Of a DNA stretch of 64,000 bases, positions 1-11,796 are shown in pieces. The translations under genes were made by a program, and so were the position numbers. This DNA comes from Rhynchospora pubera. Its lineage: Eukaryota > Streptophyta > Magnoliopsida > Poales > Cyperaceae. The notes under the pieces were generated by a model. It worked only from the letters and a program-made list of their open reading frames with translations, did not search any database and was not told the origin of the DNA. The stretch covers positions 128,443,657-128,507,656 of the forward strand of contig CM051459.1 of NCBI GenBank assembly GCA_028095005.1, in the 5' to 3' direction. The first letter of the stretch is position 1; each line of letters starts with the position of its first letter.

Positions 1-1190
1 AGACTGACAATTTAGTGGGTGCACCTGGAGCGCAGCCGTCGTGGGAACTCCATCGAACCTTTTACGCGGATTTCGTTTCATTTATTTATTTATAATAACG
101 TGAAAATTCCAACTAAATGACATCATTTTTTTTTTCATTTTGGTAAAAAGTTTGTAACAAAAATAAAATAAAATAAGATCACATGTTAAAAAAATTGTAT
201 TTTGAACTCGGAAGATTACGGATATATGGTTGAGCTTCGACTCATGAGTTGACTTGTAAGTTGTAACATACTAATTTTATATTTCATACATGATTATTAT
301 TTTTTATTATATATTTTTTCGATAATTATAACATACTAAATATCGAGTTTTAAAACATATTTTACTTCAAATCAATAGAAAGAAAAAAATGATAATAATT
401 TATTGTTCATAATATTGTATGTATCATTTAGTTTTAATATTAAAATAAAATATGAATTAAATAAATAAAATTTTAAGTATGCATGCTAATTTTAAGTTAG
501 GCCATGACTCCTGAGTCAACTCAAGTCGAAGACCAACCGTGTTTGAGCTAGTTCAAAAAAACTCGAAAGTGCTTCTTACTCAACTCGAGTTACAAATGAG
601 TTGAGTCTGAGCTATTTCTAACTTGTTCGAACTTAGCTCGTATACAACCTTGCTTCATAGTGTGTCAAATGGTTGGATTGATTTGGTTTTTAACTTAACT
701 AATTTTTTTTAATGAAATAAATTATTCAATTTATTTGGTTCAGTTCGGTTTAAAAATTATAAGTTCGGATTTATTATTATTAATTCGGTTTTGATATTGG
801 AAAATCAGATGAATTGAAGCTACTAATAAATAAACTGAATATTAACAAGTTTTATGTTTACAATATATAGTTACACAAAATAAATCAGATGGATAATTCA
901 ATGTCTAACTACAAAATAAATATATTAATAAAAAATATACGTATTCGGTTTAAATATTTTTTTAATATATATTCGGTTTAATTTAATCATCGGGATTAGA
1001 TTATCACCTTACGGCTTACGCGCATTTTCAGCGCTTGGAAACAAATACGAAGAAAGACGAAATTTCAGAAGGCTTTCATAATTTATCAAGTTTTAACCTT
1101 TTCCATGGGCAAATCCGTAAAAGTGCAAAACACTCTCTCTTCTCTCTCCAGCTCTTAAGCCCTCTTAGCTTCTCCAGTCAAACAACAGCC
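1..1190. other. AT-rich intergenic region with transposon remnants
   Basis: No gene is supported here. The stretch is very AT-rich. Around 204-653 it carries repeated ACTCGAGTT/GAGTTGACTC words and ends near CTCGTATACAACC, resembling the hAT element at 31650-32320, so it is probably a decayed copy of that family. From about 655 to 1000 there are further low-complexity AATTCGGTTT-type motifs, also likely transposon-derived. The last ~170 bp would hold the promoter and 5' UTR of the gene that starts at 1191, but no TATA box could be assigned with confidence. Confidence 0.5.
204..653. mobile_element. Decayed hAT-like element, same family as 31650-32320
   Basis: The left part reads GAGCTTCGACTCATGAGTTG and the right part ends CTTAGCTCGTATACAACC. 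These match the ends and internal ACTCGAGTT-rich sequence of the well-bounded hAT element at 31650-32320. No target site duplication could be recognised, so the limits are approximate. Confidence 0.4.
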
Positions 1191-2306
1191 ATGGCAACAG
1201 TCTCTCTATCTCTGCGACCTCCTCCACTCCATTCTCCTCGCCTCTCTCTTCCCAAGTCCCACAAATCACACCTCCATCCTCCCCTTCTTCCCTTCCTCTC
1301 CAAAGTGCCTTCTGGGACCTGTCTCTCTGTCAGGCATTTCAACAAACACCTTGCCTTCACTCCTCTTAGAGCCTTCCCTTCTCTTCCTTTCCCTTTTGTT
1401 CCACTCCCCTCCAATCCCTTACCTTCTTTTAACGTCCAAGACATTTCTCTCACCCCTTACACCATTGTCAAGCTCTCTGTCTACCTATCTCTTCTTGTCT
1501 TCGCCACCAAAACCGCCATTTCAATTGTGCTCAGCCCCTTCTTCTGGGCCAAATTGTCATTTGCTTGGATCTTCTACCCCATGATCATTTCTGTATCTCT
1601 GGCATGTTACTCTCTCTATTGCATTACCAGGAAGAAAAAGCACCTATCCCTTCTGGATCAATCTATTGTCATCACATCAGCTGTTGCCTGGCTTACAGCT
1701 GTCCCTGGTGCATGTTCGAATGGATTCCTCGAAGGGTGGCCTCTTGCATTTTTCTTTATCTACATATATTTCCTACTGCTTGAGTTTTCAGTGCGTAAAC
1801 GCCTTTACAGAGACTGGAGCATTCCAAATTATGACCCGAAATGGAACGTCTGTGTTCCAAAGTCACACCAACTATGGTTTGCTAGCTCGGTTTTGATCGG
1901 ACATTGGATGGCAGCATTTGAGGGCCCCAAACTGGAGCTAATCAGTGGTGGCTGGGCCAATTTGGGGATTTGGGCTTTGGTACTAATGGTACTATTCACA
2001 CGGTACCACTCGATCCTGTACCTGTCAAAGTACTCAGAGAATGTGGTCGAACCAAAGGCCGTTGTTCAGTTCGGTCCTTACCGATGGGTTCGTCATCCTG
2101 TTTATGCTTCGATCATGATGCTTTTTGCAGCCAATTGTGTGGCGTTGAGAGCACCTATGAGCTGTTTGTTTCTTTTAGTTGCAAGTGCAACCTATTATGG
2201 TAAAAAGGCTCAGGCCGAAGAAAAAGTTATGGTTGAAGAATTTGGAGAGAAATATACAGAATATACGAGTAAGGTCAAGTATAGGCTCATTCCTTTTGTG
2301 TATTGA
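1191..2306 (+). CDS. Plastid-targeted isoprenylcysteine/phospholipid methyltransferase-like membrane protein
   Basis: This is an intronless gene of 371 codons plus a stop. The frame is open upstream to 1035, but the ATG at 1191 was chosen because it begins a Ser/Pro/Leu-rich, acid-poor leader typical of a chloroplast transit peptide (MATVSLSLRPPPLHSPRL). Several hydrophobic segments follow. The C-terminal third holds the hallmark of the ICMT/PEMT methyltransferase family: FGPYRWVRHPVY, a hydrophobic stretch, then AEEKVMVEEFGEKYTEY and a closing IPFVY. In known members this region binds S-adenosylmethionine at the membrane; the substrate here cannot be told. It lies tail-to-tail with ARP5, with 473 bp between the two stops. 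A different upstream start is possible but would spoil the transit peptide. Confidence 0.85.
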   Translation: MATVSLSLRPPPLHSPRLSLPKSHKSHLHPPLLPFLSKVPSGTCLSVRHFNKHLAFTPLRAFPSLPFPFVPLPSNPLPSFNVQDISLTPYTIVKLSVYLSLLVFATKTAISIVLSPFFWAKLSFAWIFYPMIISVSLACYSLYCITRKKKHLSLLDQSIVITSAVAWLTAVPGACSNGFLEGWPLAFFFIYIYFLLLEFSVRKRLYRDWSIPNYDPKWNVCVPKSHQLWFASSVLIGHWMAAFEGPKLELISGGWANLGIWALVLMVLFTRYHSILYLSKYSENVVEPKAVVQFGPYRWVRHPVYASIMMLFAANCVALRAPMSCLFLLVASATYYGKKAQAEEKVMVEEFGEKYTEYTSKVKYRLIPFVY

Positions 2307-2779
2307 TTAGATGAGATCAGTGTTTTATTTGTAGGTTGTAAAATTATTTCTTTTGTATTTTTGTAGCATATCGAGGGTTTAGTAATGATGAGATTTAGGG
2401 TTGGCAAAGATTGTGGTGCCTAGTGTGGTTTTCTAACAAATTTCGCATAAAGTAAGTGTTCGGTTTGATATTGTCGGATAGAACTACCATTCGAAACTTT
2501 GTATATGAGCACTCTCGTTTTAGTTTTTTAATATATGTAGACGCAACAGTCCAAAAGAGGACCCAAAAGAAAAGAAAAGAGCACTTCGGAACTACCGTGA
2601 TCGACTTAGGCTAGGTTTTAACAACTGCTGAAGCCATTTCTTCGAAACTACCCAATAATATAGAGTAACGGAGGAAATCCCTCCATAATACACTGGTATG
2701 TTGAATGAACAGATCTGAAGTGACATGTATTAATTAACCTAAATTTCTAATTTCTACACTAGCACTAACTGCTCTCCTG
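2307..2779. other. Intergenic space between convergent genes
   Basis: This stretch separates the stop codons of two genes facing each other. It should hold both 3' UTRs and polyadenylation signals. I see no RNA gene, repeat or additional coding sequence. Confidence 0.6.
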
Positions 2780-3342
2780 CTAATCATATAGAGAGTACAC
2801 AATATTGTATCTCTTTAGCCAATCCTCTCCCTTTTCATTATAATCTTCCAAACTAAATGTCTGCGTGCTAAATAACTCAGATGCTGCGTACACAGACGCA
2901 CCTCTCCATGCATCCATCACTGAGTCTACTGCTCGCACAATTTTCAGAGGGGAGAGGTATGGTCGAGTTGCCCTAATACCTGTCTCCAGCCGTTGCTCCA
3001 GACCAGGCAACAAAGAGCCACCCCCTATTACATACAAACAATAAATTTATAATCTAAATATGTGATCGATCACTTTTGTCAGTGGAATGATTTAGCACTT
3101 TGGCCATGTTTGATAGGAACTTTAGTCATTCTTAACTGAGTTAAGCCACCAAATCTGTCTTAAAATTGGATTGGTAAGATTACTTAACTGCTGACTAGGA
3201 TATTAAGGGGCTGACTAGGATATTAAGAGGTTGTTTGGGTCTAATATATACTAATTCCAGATAAAACTGGTATGGACCTGATAAAATCCAGGTACATTCT
3301 GGTATGAGAAAAATAATATAGGTCCTGACAGTCAAGGTACAT

Positions 3343-3376
<34 letters not shown>

Positions 3377-6300
3377 GAGACAGAGAGAGGTGAGGAACAG
3401 GAGGGAGGAGGGAGAGGTCAAGGTACCTGTCACAATTATAGATTGGCACATGCGGTCTTTAATTGAACTGTCCAAATTCGGCAGCCTCCTAAGAGAGTGA
3501 GAAACAATCTCATCTATACCCGCCTGGTATTCTCCAATCATGCCTGGCTGGAATAGTACTTCAGGGCACCTGAACCGCTCCACGCCGAGCACAACCTGGT
3601 AGTCTTCAGCTGTGAGAGCACGTGGCCGGGGCGGCTCTTGAGTGCTCTGCATCAGCTCCGCTTCAGCCCTCCCTACAAAAGACGGGTCGAATTCCTACAT
3701 AACAAAAGTAGCCTTTTTTTATATCCTACCCCAGTGACAAAAAGGTTGGGAGGCTTGACCCCCCTTCTTTCTTGAAAACAAAAAAAATCGTCCCACTGAA
3801 ATTCCTTTTTTTAAATGCAGGAAAATAATGAACACTGCATAAGTATAATTGTAGTCATGGAAGCCACAGAAAGAGTTGCACTTGTGCTTCCAAACTGAAA
3901 AGAACTACTATGCATAGCTTCGACACAAGTTGAACAAATATTACAACTACTTCAGAAACACAAGCATCTTTGCATGCACAAGCACATGCTCACACAAAAA
4001 GGAACTAATGGGTCCGTCAAATTGAAATGACTTCAAACCTGGAGCTTAGCAGCGACTCTTTCCAGCTCAGCCTCATCAGGATCCACCACATCATCATCAT
4101 CATCATCAGTGTCTTTACTCATTAGCTTATACAATTGCCAATCTTCATCTTTCAATCCAAATGTATCCTCACCCTTGCCCCTAATATTTTTGGAAATAAC
4201 AATGATATTACAAAATCATTACAAATAAATAGACCAATAGACTGATTGTATACAAAGATCCAAGGCTGACAACAATAAGAGACTGAAAACATTAAAACAC
4301 AAATGACAGAAATTATCTAGCAGCTGTAATTGATCATCAACTTGATCAAACAGAGGAAGCGGTACACAACTGCTTATTTGCTGGATTAGTTTACCTAATA
4401 AACAGGCTACCTTGGAGTACTACAGCATATAAAGATAAAAAAGGAAATAAATAATACTGTGATGCCATCTTTCTTCAAAAGCAGCCTTTAAAAATAAATA
4501 AACCGACAAGCAAATCAGAGTAACAAAAACAATAAAATTTATCATTACTTGCTAACTTATAAGTAACAAAATATAATGATGACGATGGCAATAAAAACAG
4601 AAATTACAAAATGTTGCAACAATCCAATAGGTGTGCTAGTTGATACATACTTGTCAAAAAGAGCAGTAGTCAGGAGCCGCATGCGCTCTCTCTGAGCCGC
4701 ATTCAGCCGCTCGCCACGGCCAGTCCCACCAGAAACATTATTACCGTTTCCAGTTCCATTTCCATTTCCATTACCATTTCCATTTGTTTTCAGTCTTTTT
4801 CTCTGGTCAATCTTTTCAGAAAGCTCTTTGTATTTTGCCCGCAGTTCTTCTAGATAAAGCTCAGGGTTTTCTCTATGGAGACAGAAAACTTAATTACCTT
4901 ATTTGTCTTGGGATTATGGAGATGTATTTTTAGAGAGAAAGAAGGAGACAATACATACAATCTTCTCCCTTCTTCTAGCTGATTCTGTCTCTCTCTCATC
5001 ATTTCTTCCTCTGCCCGTTTTTGTTTAGCACGTAGACGGCCTTCAGATGTGGTTTTTAAGAATATTTGCCTCTTCTTTTCTTTCAACTATAAAAGAAATA
5101 AAAATAAATTATTTCAATCAGCTGATGAGTTCCACTCACAGTCAAAAGACATCAGTAAACAGTAAATAGCGTTATATACTGAAAGGCCTAATTGCGTGTA
5201 CTGATCAGTACCAGCCTAAACCAACATCAACCGACTGTACCTGGCCAGGTGTCAGCATCTCGTCAGGTATAGACACAAGTGGATACTTATCAGCTGATGT
5301 GGCAGTGTCTGTGTTCTCTTCTACTGTAACAGCTGGCTCCCCCCTGGCCTTTCTGAGAGATTGACTAACCCTTGAATGAGCACTTTCAATCTCTTGTCTA
5401 GAGAGGTAACCTGACCTGGCCAGAATACTAGATGCCACCTGCTTATCAATTCAGCCAAATGGCAGATTAAATTATTTATTAGAAAAGGTACCAAGCATAT
5501 TTTTTAAAACAGGAACAAACAATTCCATGTATACTGCGGAGCAAAAAAAAAGTTAATACAAAGCATAGACTGCTCAAAGTAACCACTGAATCAACAATGA
5601 CTGTTCAATAAAATACAGGAGGTAAGACAAATCTTACAAAGTTGGTGACAGTTCCATACAAGTAGGATACTGCAACAGACAAGCCATTTTTATGTCAGTA
5701 CAGGCCTTCAGCACCAGCAAGAGGCTATTTATACAAAGACAGTATTGGTGGAAGTTACAAAAGATTGATAATATTTGAACAAAACATATCAACACTTGCA
5801 CTGGTGCACTAACATTGATACAAAATCCATTATTGCTTAACAATAACTACCAATCATAAGTACATAATTGCTGGTTATGGCAAAACTGCCACAAATCAGT
5901 ATAATATGCATACCCATATAACCTGGTACTAGTGCAACAGACTTGACCTGGAAAATGAACTTACCTCTGGTAGCTCAGCTTCATCAAGCTGACTAAGCAA
6001 GGTTTCCAAAACATGCAGCTCATTTTCCAAGTCTGTGATCTTCTGTGATCGTTTAGCTGCAGCCATTTCACGTAGTCTTTGGCCTTGTTTTTCTTTTATG
6101 GCAGCCTTTCTAGCAAGCTCCTCCTCCGATGGGAGCTCCTCTTGTGGAGGCGGGACCCAGGGCAGCTGCCACACCCATTTCTTCTCTTCTGCCTCTTTCG
6201 TCTCTTTCTACAAATTGAGTGCAACTTGCATCAACATGCCAAAAAAAGAAAAACAATTGCAGAGCTTCCCTTGCTAACTCCTATACCCAGTGCTATTTAA

Positions 6301-8596
6301 GATATATACTCCGCAATCATAGAACATAGGTTGTTAATGTATATTAACTTGAACAAGAATTATATATGCCTGTGGAAAGCATTCATTACATCAAAGGCCC
6401 TCAAAATTTTCTTCCATTAGCAGTGCCAGCACATTAGTTATGCCATTTTTATGCACCAGAATTAATAAAGAATCTTTGCAAATGTTTCCAAGAGATATTA
6501 TAGCATAAAAATTTATTATAAAAGAAATATAGATAACAAGTCTCCTTTTCTCAAGCAGTTACAGAATTAACAGAAAAGGAAAAGGCCAAACTTTGAAAAT
6601 TTGCAATTCTGATGGGTAGTCAGGTGCCACATAACAGTGCTCCCTCTTCAGCTCCTCAGCCTTTTCCCAAGTAATACTTGGCCTATTTAAAATCCAAAAA
6701 AAATTGTAAGGTTGTTAAGCAAAGTATCAGACTACTATGCAATACAATGGAGAAAAGAATAACTTACGCATGATAGGGGTATTTAAGAGAGAGAACCTCC
6801 TTTAAATAGTTGGTGACATGGTAACCCCCAACATTTGTTCGGCAGCTCCCCTCTGGTAGGGGTTCACCCTTCAAAATCTGTCAAAAGTATGGCAAGAAGA
6901 CAAGTTAAATAAAAAAAAAAAAGAGTGTAGAACCCTAAGAGTAATGTAGGATGCATAAGCATAAACAAGTTTAAGCACTACCCAGTTGGTGTTTGTTAGA
7001 ATCTGTTCATTCAAAAGACCTTGCACAATAAGTGTAAAAAATAAGTGTAAGGTAATCCCAGGAAATATTGTTCTTACTGGAATAGAATGAGTTGTCATGA
7101 AACCAATTGAAAGAGCAATCCCATCTTCAGCACAAATGCCAAGATTTTGATTGTACTTGTAGCTGAACGCAGCATCTACACCAAATGCTGAATTTCACAA
7201 AGATTTAAGTATTATCACAATGAAATAAAAATCTTTGAGTAATTGCTTGTAGGAAAAAAAAACAATTATGTAAATTACTGAAATTAGAAATCTGAGGTAA
7301 TAATTTGAAAAATTCAATGCCAGACAAATTCAAGGACACCAATAGAGATGGATGTGCAGATGCCAATTTATATTTATCAAATGTTCATCAGTTATTGGAC
7401 CAGATAAGGTACAATACAGGTACACAGAATTTTGCAAGTTGTTAAAGCCATTGGGTTTCAAACACAAATCAAAGTGGCAATGATATTTTTCATACCTACA
7501 GATGGTACACCATATGTTTCAAAAAGAAGCTCAGCCATTTTAGCACGAGAGTAAACTGGGTTACAAATGCACTCTGTCATTAGTATTGGATGATCCACCT
7601 TCCCTGCCTCCAATTTCAGAATTTCAAATTTAAAAAAATATATTGGAAGATGATTGAAAATGACAATATTTTAGCTAAGAAAAAGAGTTCAACTTACCAT
7701 GGAAGAACTTGCACCTAACCGATCAAAACCATAGTCAAGCACCTAATAATGATTAACAAGGACAACTAGATTAGAGTGCCTAGGGCTTTTATAGACGTAA
7801 AAAATTGTAGAAAAGATGCAACAAATGGAGCTACAATAAATGATAGTTATCTAGGGTTTTTTTAGTTCCCATCTGCAGACCCATAAAAGGCACAATTTTC
7901 TGGTAAAACGTTTAAAAAAACTAAAAATTCTTTTTACACCCTTTTAGTTAACCTGACAGAGTTAGAACAATACTAGCCACTTAAAAAAAAAAAGTGACCT
8001 TATTGGAAAGAAAGGGGGAAAAAAAAAAGATTAAAATTCATGAACAATGACTGAACTTGAAACTATTTAGAACCCTAAATTGTTTACAAAAAGAAAGAGA
8101 GAAAAAAATTAAAGGTTATACTGGAACTAACATATTCCATGATTTCGAACTGATAAACGACATTGTTATCGAAAGGAGAGCGCCATGATGACCTAGTGCA
8201 GTCAAAATATTTGAATAGCGCCGGGTCATGCTCTCCTACTACCGTCACAGTCTCCCCTACATTTAATTATAAATAAATGAAACATAGAAATCATACTTGA
8301 TAAATGGTATAATTTACTCAACACGTAACTATTACGAAACAGATTAGTAAGAACAAATTAATGTATAGAATAGAACCACAATTCTAAAATGTAAATTCAA
8401 CTTTAGAGTCAGTTCTGGAGAGAACTATGCACTCAGGCATGATTTGCGCCATTAAGAACATACCATTTCAGGAAATAAAAACTTATATGCATATAAATGT
8501 GTGAGTGTGCGTCTGTGCAAAGTAGTACCAGTGAACCAGTCTTTCCCTCAATTGCAGTTAATTTTTCTAACAAACTTAATTTTAATTCATCAGTAC

Positions 8597-8632
<36 letters not shown>

Positions 8633-9140
8633 ACCAGTGGATCTATGCCGAGGCCTGAAAGCAACATTCCGGAACATGATGCGCGGGTCTGATTCGCCAG
8701 CCCATCTGACATAACAGAACAAAATATTTTTGACTGGTGCCTTACAAAAGTTCAAAAAAAAAAAAAGTGCTTTAGGTCCTTCTTAGTTTAGTAATTTGTT
8801 GTAGGTTTGGAGCTTCAACTCAGCATAGCTCAGCAGTATGTGAGAACTATACAATTAAACTACAATTTCAGTCCTATCAGGGCATGAATGCAAACAAAAG
8901 AGCTTGCACACGCACTTTGCAAAGCAATACCCAAATTGAAACCCTGACTTAGCAAGGTGTCCCGTAAAAAAAAAAAGGGACAAATTTACAAGGTCGGAAG
9001 TGCAAAAGTGGGAAAAGAGAAAGAGGAGAAGGAGAAACGCACCCAATTCGGAATGTGGAGCCGCCGTTGTCGATGACGATGGGAGTGGTCGGAGAGAAGA
9101 GATCATAGTCGCTCTGCCTCGCGATTCGTATTTCTCCCAT
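2780..9140 (-). CDS. Actin-related protein 5 (INO80 complex subunit), 15 exons
   Basis: Coding exons on the minus strand: 9043-9140, 8635-8705, 8132-8256, 7698-7742, 7496-7598, 7078-7187, 6768-6877, 6592-6682, 5965-6207, 5241-5438, 4959-5086, 4651-4872, 4039-4180, 3427-3694, 2780-3024. All join in frame to 732 residues plus a stop, close to plant ARP5. The N-terminus has the actin-fold nucleotide loop (IVIDNGGSTFRIG), followed by WAGESDPRIMFRN and CNPVYSRAKMAELLFE. A long charged coiled-coil insertion spans about residues 250-510, as expected for ARP5. The actin fold resumes with ERFRCPEVLFQP and SIIVTGGGSLLPGLEQRL and ends WRGASVYAASEL. ARP5 acts in the nucleus with the INO80 ATPase in nucleosome remodelling. 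Oddities are an Asn-Gly repeat near residues 470-490 and six consecutive Asp near 540-545. The start codon lies 180 bp from a divergent tRNA gene. Confidence 0.93.
3342..3391. repeat. (GA)n microsatellite in the last ARP5 intron
   Basis: An imperfect GA/CT dinucleotide run with CAGAGAGAGA interruptions lies between the last two ARP5 coding exons. Reading frames made of repeated Ser-Leu here are artefacts of the repeat. Confidence 0.9.
8602..8630. repeat. (GA)n microsatellite next to the ARP5 intron 2 donor
   Basis: A pure GA run on the plus strand (CT on the coding strand) begins a few bases inside intron 2, whose GT donor is at 8634-8633 on the minus strand. Confidence 0.9.
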
Positions 9141-9320
9141 CTCAGTTATCTCCTCTCGCGAGAAATTACTGCTAGTGCTTTCTTTCTGGGGTTAAGGGAG
9201 TGAACTGGAGAGGCATTGCATGCCTTTGCCTTTTTCCTCTCGAACTTGTTCTATGGTTCGACCGAGAGGAATTCTATGAGAAAAGAATATGTAATATAAC
9301 TGCTACTTCTTAGACAAGAA
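9141..9320. promoter_or_regulatory. Shared divergent promoter region of ARP5 and tRNA-Leu
   Basis: Only 180 bp separate the ARP5 start codon from the tRNA gene that is transcribed the other way, so both promoters must fit here. Just upstream of the tRNA the sequence is AT-rich (TGTAATATAACTG), and a CAA motif is at about 9315, as is common in front of plant tRNA genes. No clear TATA box for ARP5 could be assigned. Confidence 0.5.
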
Positions 9321-9401
9321 GTCAAGATGGCCGAGTTGGTCTAAGGCGCCAGTTTCAGGTACTGGTCCGAAAGGGCATGGGTTCGAATCCCATTCTTGAC
9401 A
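9321..9401 (+). tRNA. tRNA-Leu (anticodon CAG)
   Basis: The acceptor stem GTCAAGA (9321) pairs with TCTTGAC (ending 9400), followed by discriminator A. The A box is TGGCCGAGTTGG and the B box GGTTCGAATCC. The anticodon arm is CCAGT-TTCAGGT-ACTGG, giving anticodon CAG, which reads CUG leucine codons. The long variable arm typical of leucine tRNAs is present. There is no intron and no encoded CCA, as expected for a nuclear gene. A T5 run at 9422-9426 can end RNA polymerase III transcription. Confidence 0.95.
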
Positions 9402-9421
9402 TATTACAACTTCAAATTATC

Positions 9422-9426
9422 TTTTT
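9422..9426 (+). terminator. Pol III T-run terminator of tRNA-Leu
   Basis: TTTTT lies 21 bp after the tRNA 3' end, in an AT-rich context suited to RNA polymerase III termination. Confidence 0.6.
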
Positions 9427-9497
9427 GCTTGTGTACACGTAACCTTGTTGGCTTTTCTATTTGAAATTTATCACCTTTACTTTTAAAAACCTCTTTT

Positions 9498-9734
9498 TAC
9501 TCGTGTAAATGCAACCTTCTGTTTTTACTTCTGGACAACGGAAGCATAAAATTTTTTCCTTTTTATTTTTTGGGGAAATGTATTATTTTTCTGAGATATT
9601 GAAACTTGCAATACAGTTTTCTGTTTCTTTTCTTTCTGCTGGAAATTTACAACCTATGTTTTTGTACTCGTGTAAATGCATCTTTTTTTGTTTTGACTTT
9701 TGGATGACAGAAGTATAAATGTATAATATTTAAT
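9498..9734. repeat. Tandem repeat unit A, left part (interrupted)
   Basis: Starting TACTCGTGTAAATGC, this segment matches 20791-21020 at roughly 95 percent. The unit's continuation (ATTTTTATGAGATATGAA) is found at 20761-20790, so unit A was split by the 11-kb nested insertion at 9735. Each unit itself holds two degenerate copies of an ACTCGTGTAAATGCA...TTTTGACTTNTGGA sub-repeat. The small reading frames it carries in both units are conserved because the DNA is duplicated; there is no other sign of a protein. Confidence 0.85.
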
Positions 9735-10024
9735 CGGGGCTGATAAGGATCATCCCCTCATCATCCCTGAAAACGCGCACTGTTGAAGCCAGCGCAGGGC
9801 CCCAGTGGGCCTGGCCCACCCTGCTTTTTGAATTTTTTAATACAAACTCCTACTTAGGCCCCCCAACTAAAATAAGAGCCTCTGGCTAGTATTCTTCTTC
9901 TTCTCTTCGTCAGTCAAATTAGCTGTTAAAAATTTAACCATGTTCCTTCTTTACACATCTAACGAGTTTCTCACTCCTTTAATTCTTCTAGTACCGTTTC
10001 AATATTTCATTTGAGGGTACTTTG

Positions 10025-11783
10025 TGTTAGAAAGTGTGCTAATTTTTTCATTTTTATGCTAATTACCAATTAATTAACCAAGCAAACATAGCACACACAA
10101 GATCTAGTACACAAGCTATTCAAACACACGAGAGAAAAGGTTGGAAGTCTACCTCTCTTGGTATCGCAACCAAGAGGCTCGTTCCAACGGATTGGTGTCG
10201 GTGGCGTGCTCTCCAAGAACCTCCTATTCGCGGCGCCTCGAGTCCACTATGGTATTAACCAAGTTCTTCTCAATTCGTGCTAGCGAAGAGAAGAACGAGT
10301 CTAATCCCAAGCGTTCCCTTTCTTCAACCAACGAACCAAACGATTTGTGGGAGAATGGGATGCTCAACACATGAGCTAGAGTGGAGAGGAGAGAGGGGGG
10401 GGCGGCGCACCACAAAGGGGAGGCCAATAGTGGCGGCTAGGAAGAGGAGGAGAGAGAAGAAGTCCAAGGAGCCTCCAATAGGTGCCTTATATAGCCTCTC
10501 AACCCTAGATAGGAGTTCACACAAATTACAATTGTGCCACTCCTACCTACCTCTTGTGGCCGGCCTCCTAGTGGGCTCTCTTGGCCCACTAGGCCATCTC
10601 TATTTGGTCCCTTTAATTCTATTAATTAAAGGCCCACTCATAGCTATTCAATTTGGACATTTAATTTACTAATAAATTAAAGCCCAAATAACTTAACTAA
10701 ATTAAGTGTGTTATTTATAAATAATTATTAACTTAATAATAATTATTTAGAGATTAGACAATGCATTAATTTATTTCTATATGATCTATTTGACTTAATT
10801 AATTATAACGGTCCATAACGCTATTTAATTAATTAATCAATCTATCATATTTTGCAATACACATTATTGCAAATAAATAATGCACATATGGTTAAACACC
10901 AATTTTGTGTGACCCTTTGAGGATTTATGCTATGTTGGACATGGAATTAAATCGCTATTTAATCCCAATAATCATAAGCGGTATCTAGCAACACGTTATG
11001 ATTCCCAATTCACATAAATAGTGTACAGCTACAAAATTTCAATCCTGCATAAGAGAACGATTATGTTTCTCTATTTTGATTCTTATGTCACACGATATCA
11101 TCGTATAATCCAAGATAGGAACGTGTCATTCTTGCAGATTATACGTTTCTTGATCTAGAGATAATTGTATCAGTTGCTAGCAAACAATCTATCTCCATCA
11201 AGGGGCCCAAACAGATATCGTCACTCACTAAGTGAATTAATGAGGGACATACGGTTTTCTTGATGATTAACTTTTCCCCGCACAATTCAAGAGAACATAA
11301 ATAAAGTCCGTATAGCAGCCCTTATCGGGAATCAGCGGTAGACAGTATTTATTGAACCTATCCTCATGTGGAAAAGATAAACATCTCAAACTTAGAACCA
11401 AAATCACAACGAAATAAACAATGACACATAACACAATCCATATGTTTATTTCGATGGGTCAAGTCCTGTGCTATGTTCCATAACATACACATATGCAATT
11501 AAGTTGGTAACTCTTTACCTATGATTTGTAGAACTTAATCATCACTTAACTTGCATACTAATCTTATAAGATAATTAATGTTCCTTGTTAATTATCAAGA
11601 TTATGGACCGTTTAGATTTATTATTGTCATTCTAAAGAATGATCAACAGAGATCTACAATTCAGATCCTCAACCTGAATGATCTGTCAATAATAAACCTA
11701 GGAACAGATGATAAAATCTCATCCAAAACATAAACTAATAATTAAGTCATTAAATTATTGACTTCTAGGACATAACTCTAACA
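10025..11783 (-). repeat. 3' LTR of the LARD-like element
   Basis: 1759 bp, TGTTAG...CTAACA. By eye it differs from the partner LTR at 17915-19675 by one substitution (G versus A near 11580 / 19471) and a 2-bp difference in a T run. Short reading frames inside are identical in both LTRs and are not host genes. Confidence 0.92.
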
Positions 11784-11796
11784 ATCTCCCACTTGG
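11784..11796 (-). other. Polypurine tract of the LARD-like element
   Basis: On the minus strand the sequence directly before the 3' LTR is CCAAGTGGGAGAT, a purine-rich plus-strand primer typical of plant LTR elements. Confidence 0.8.

Noticed and set aside
1035..1190. N-terminal extension of the plastid methyltransferase
   Set aside because: The acidic METNTKKDE start does not look like a transit peptide, while the Met at 1191 begins one directly.
9509..9718. 69-codon frame also found at 20802-21011
   Set aside because: It sits in the tandem repeat units; conservation follows from DNA duplication, and the frame is low-complexity Phe/Ser-rich.
10141..10672. Overlapping frames of 66-131 codons, repeated identically at 18033-18564
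   Set aside because: They lie inside the two LTRs of the LARD-like element; identity comes from LTR duplication, and no protein family is recognisable.
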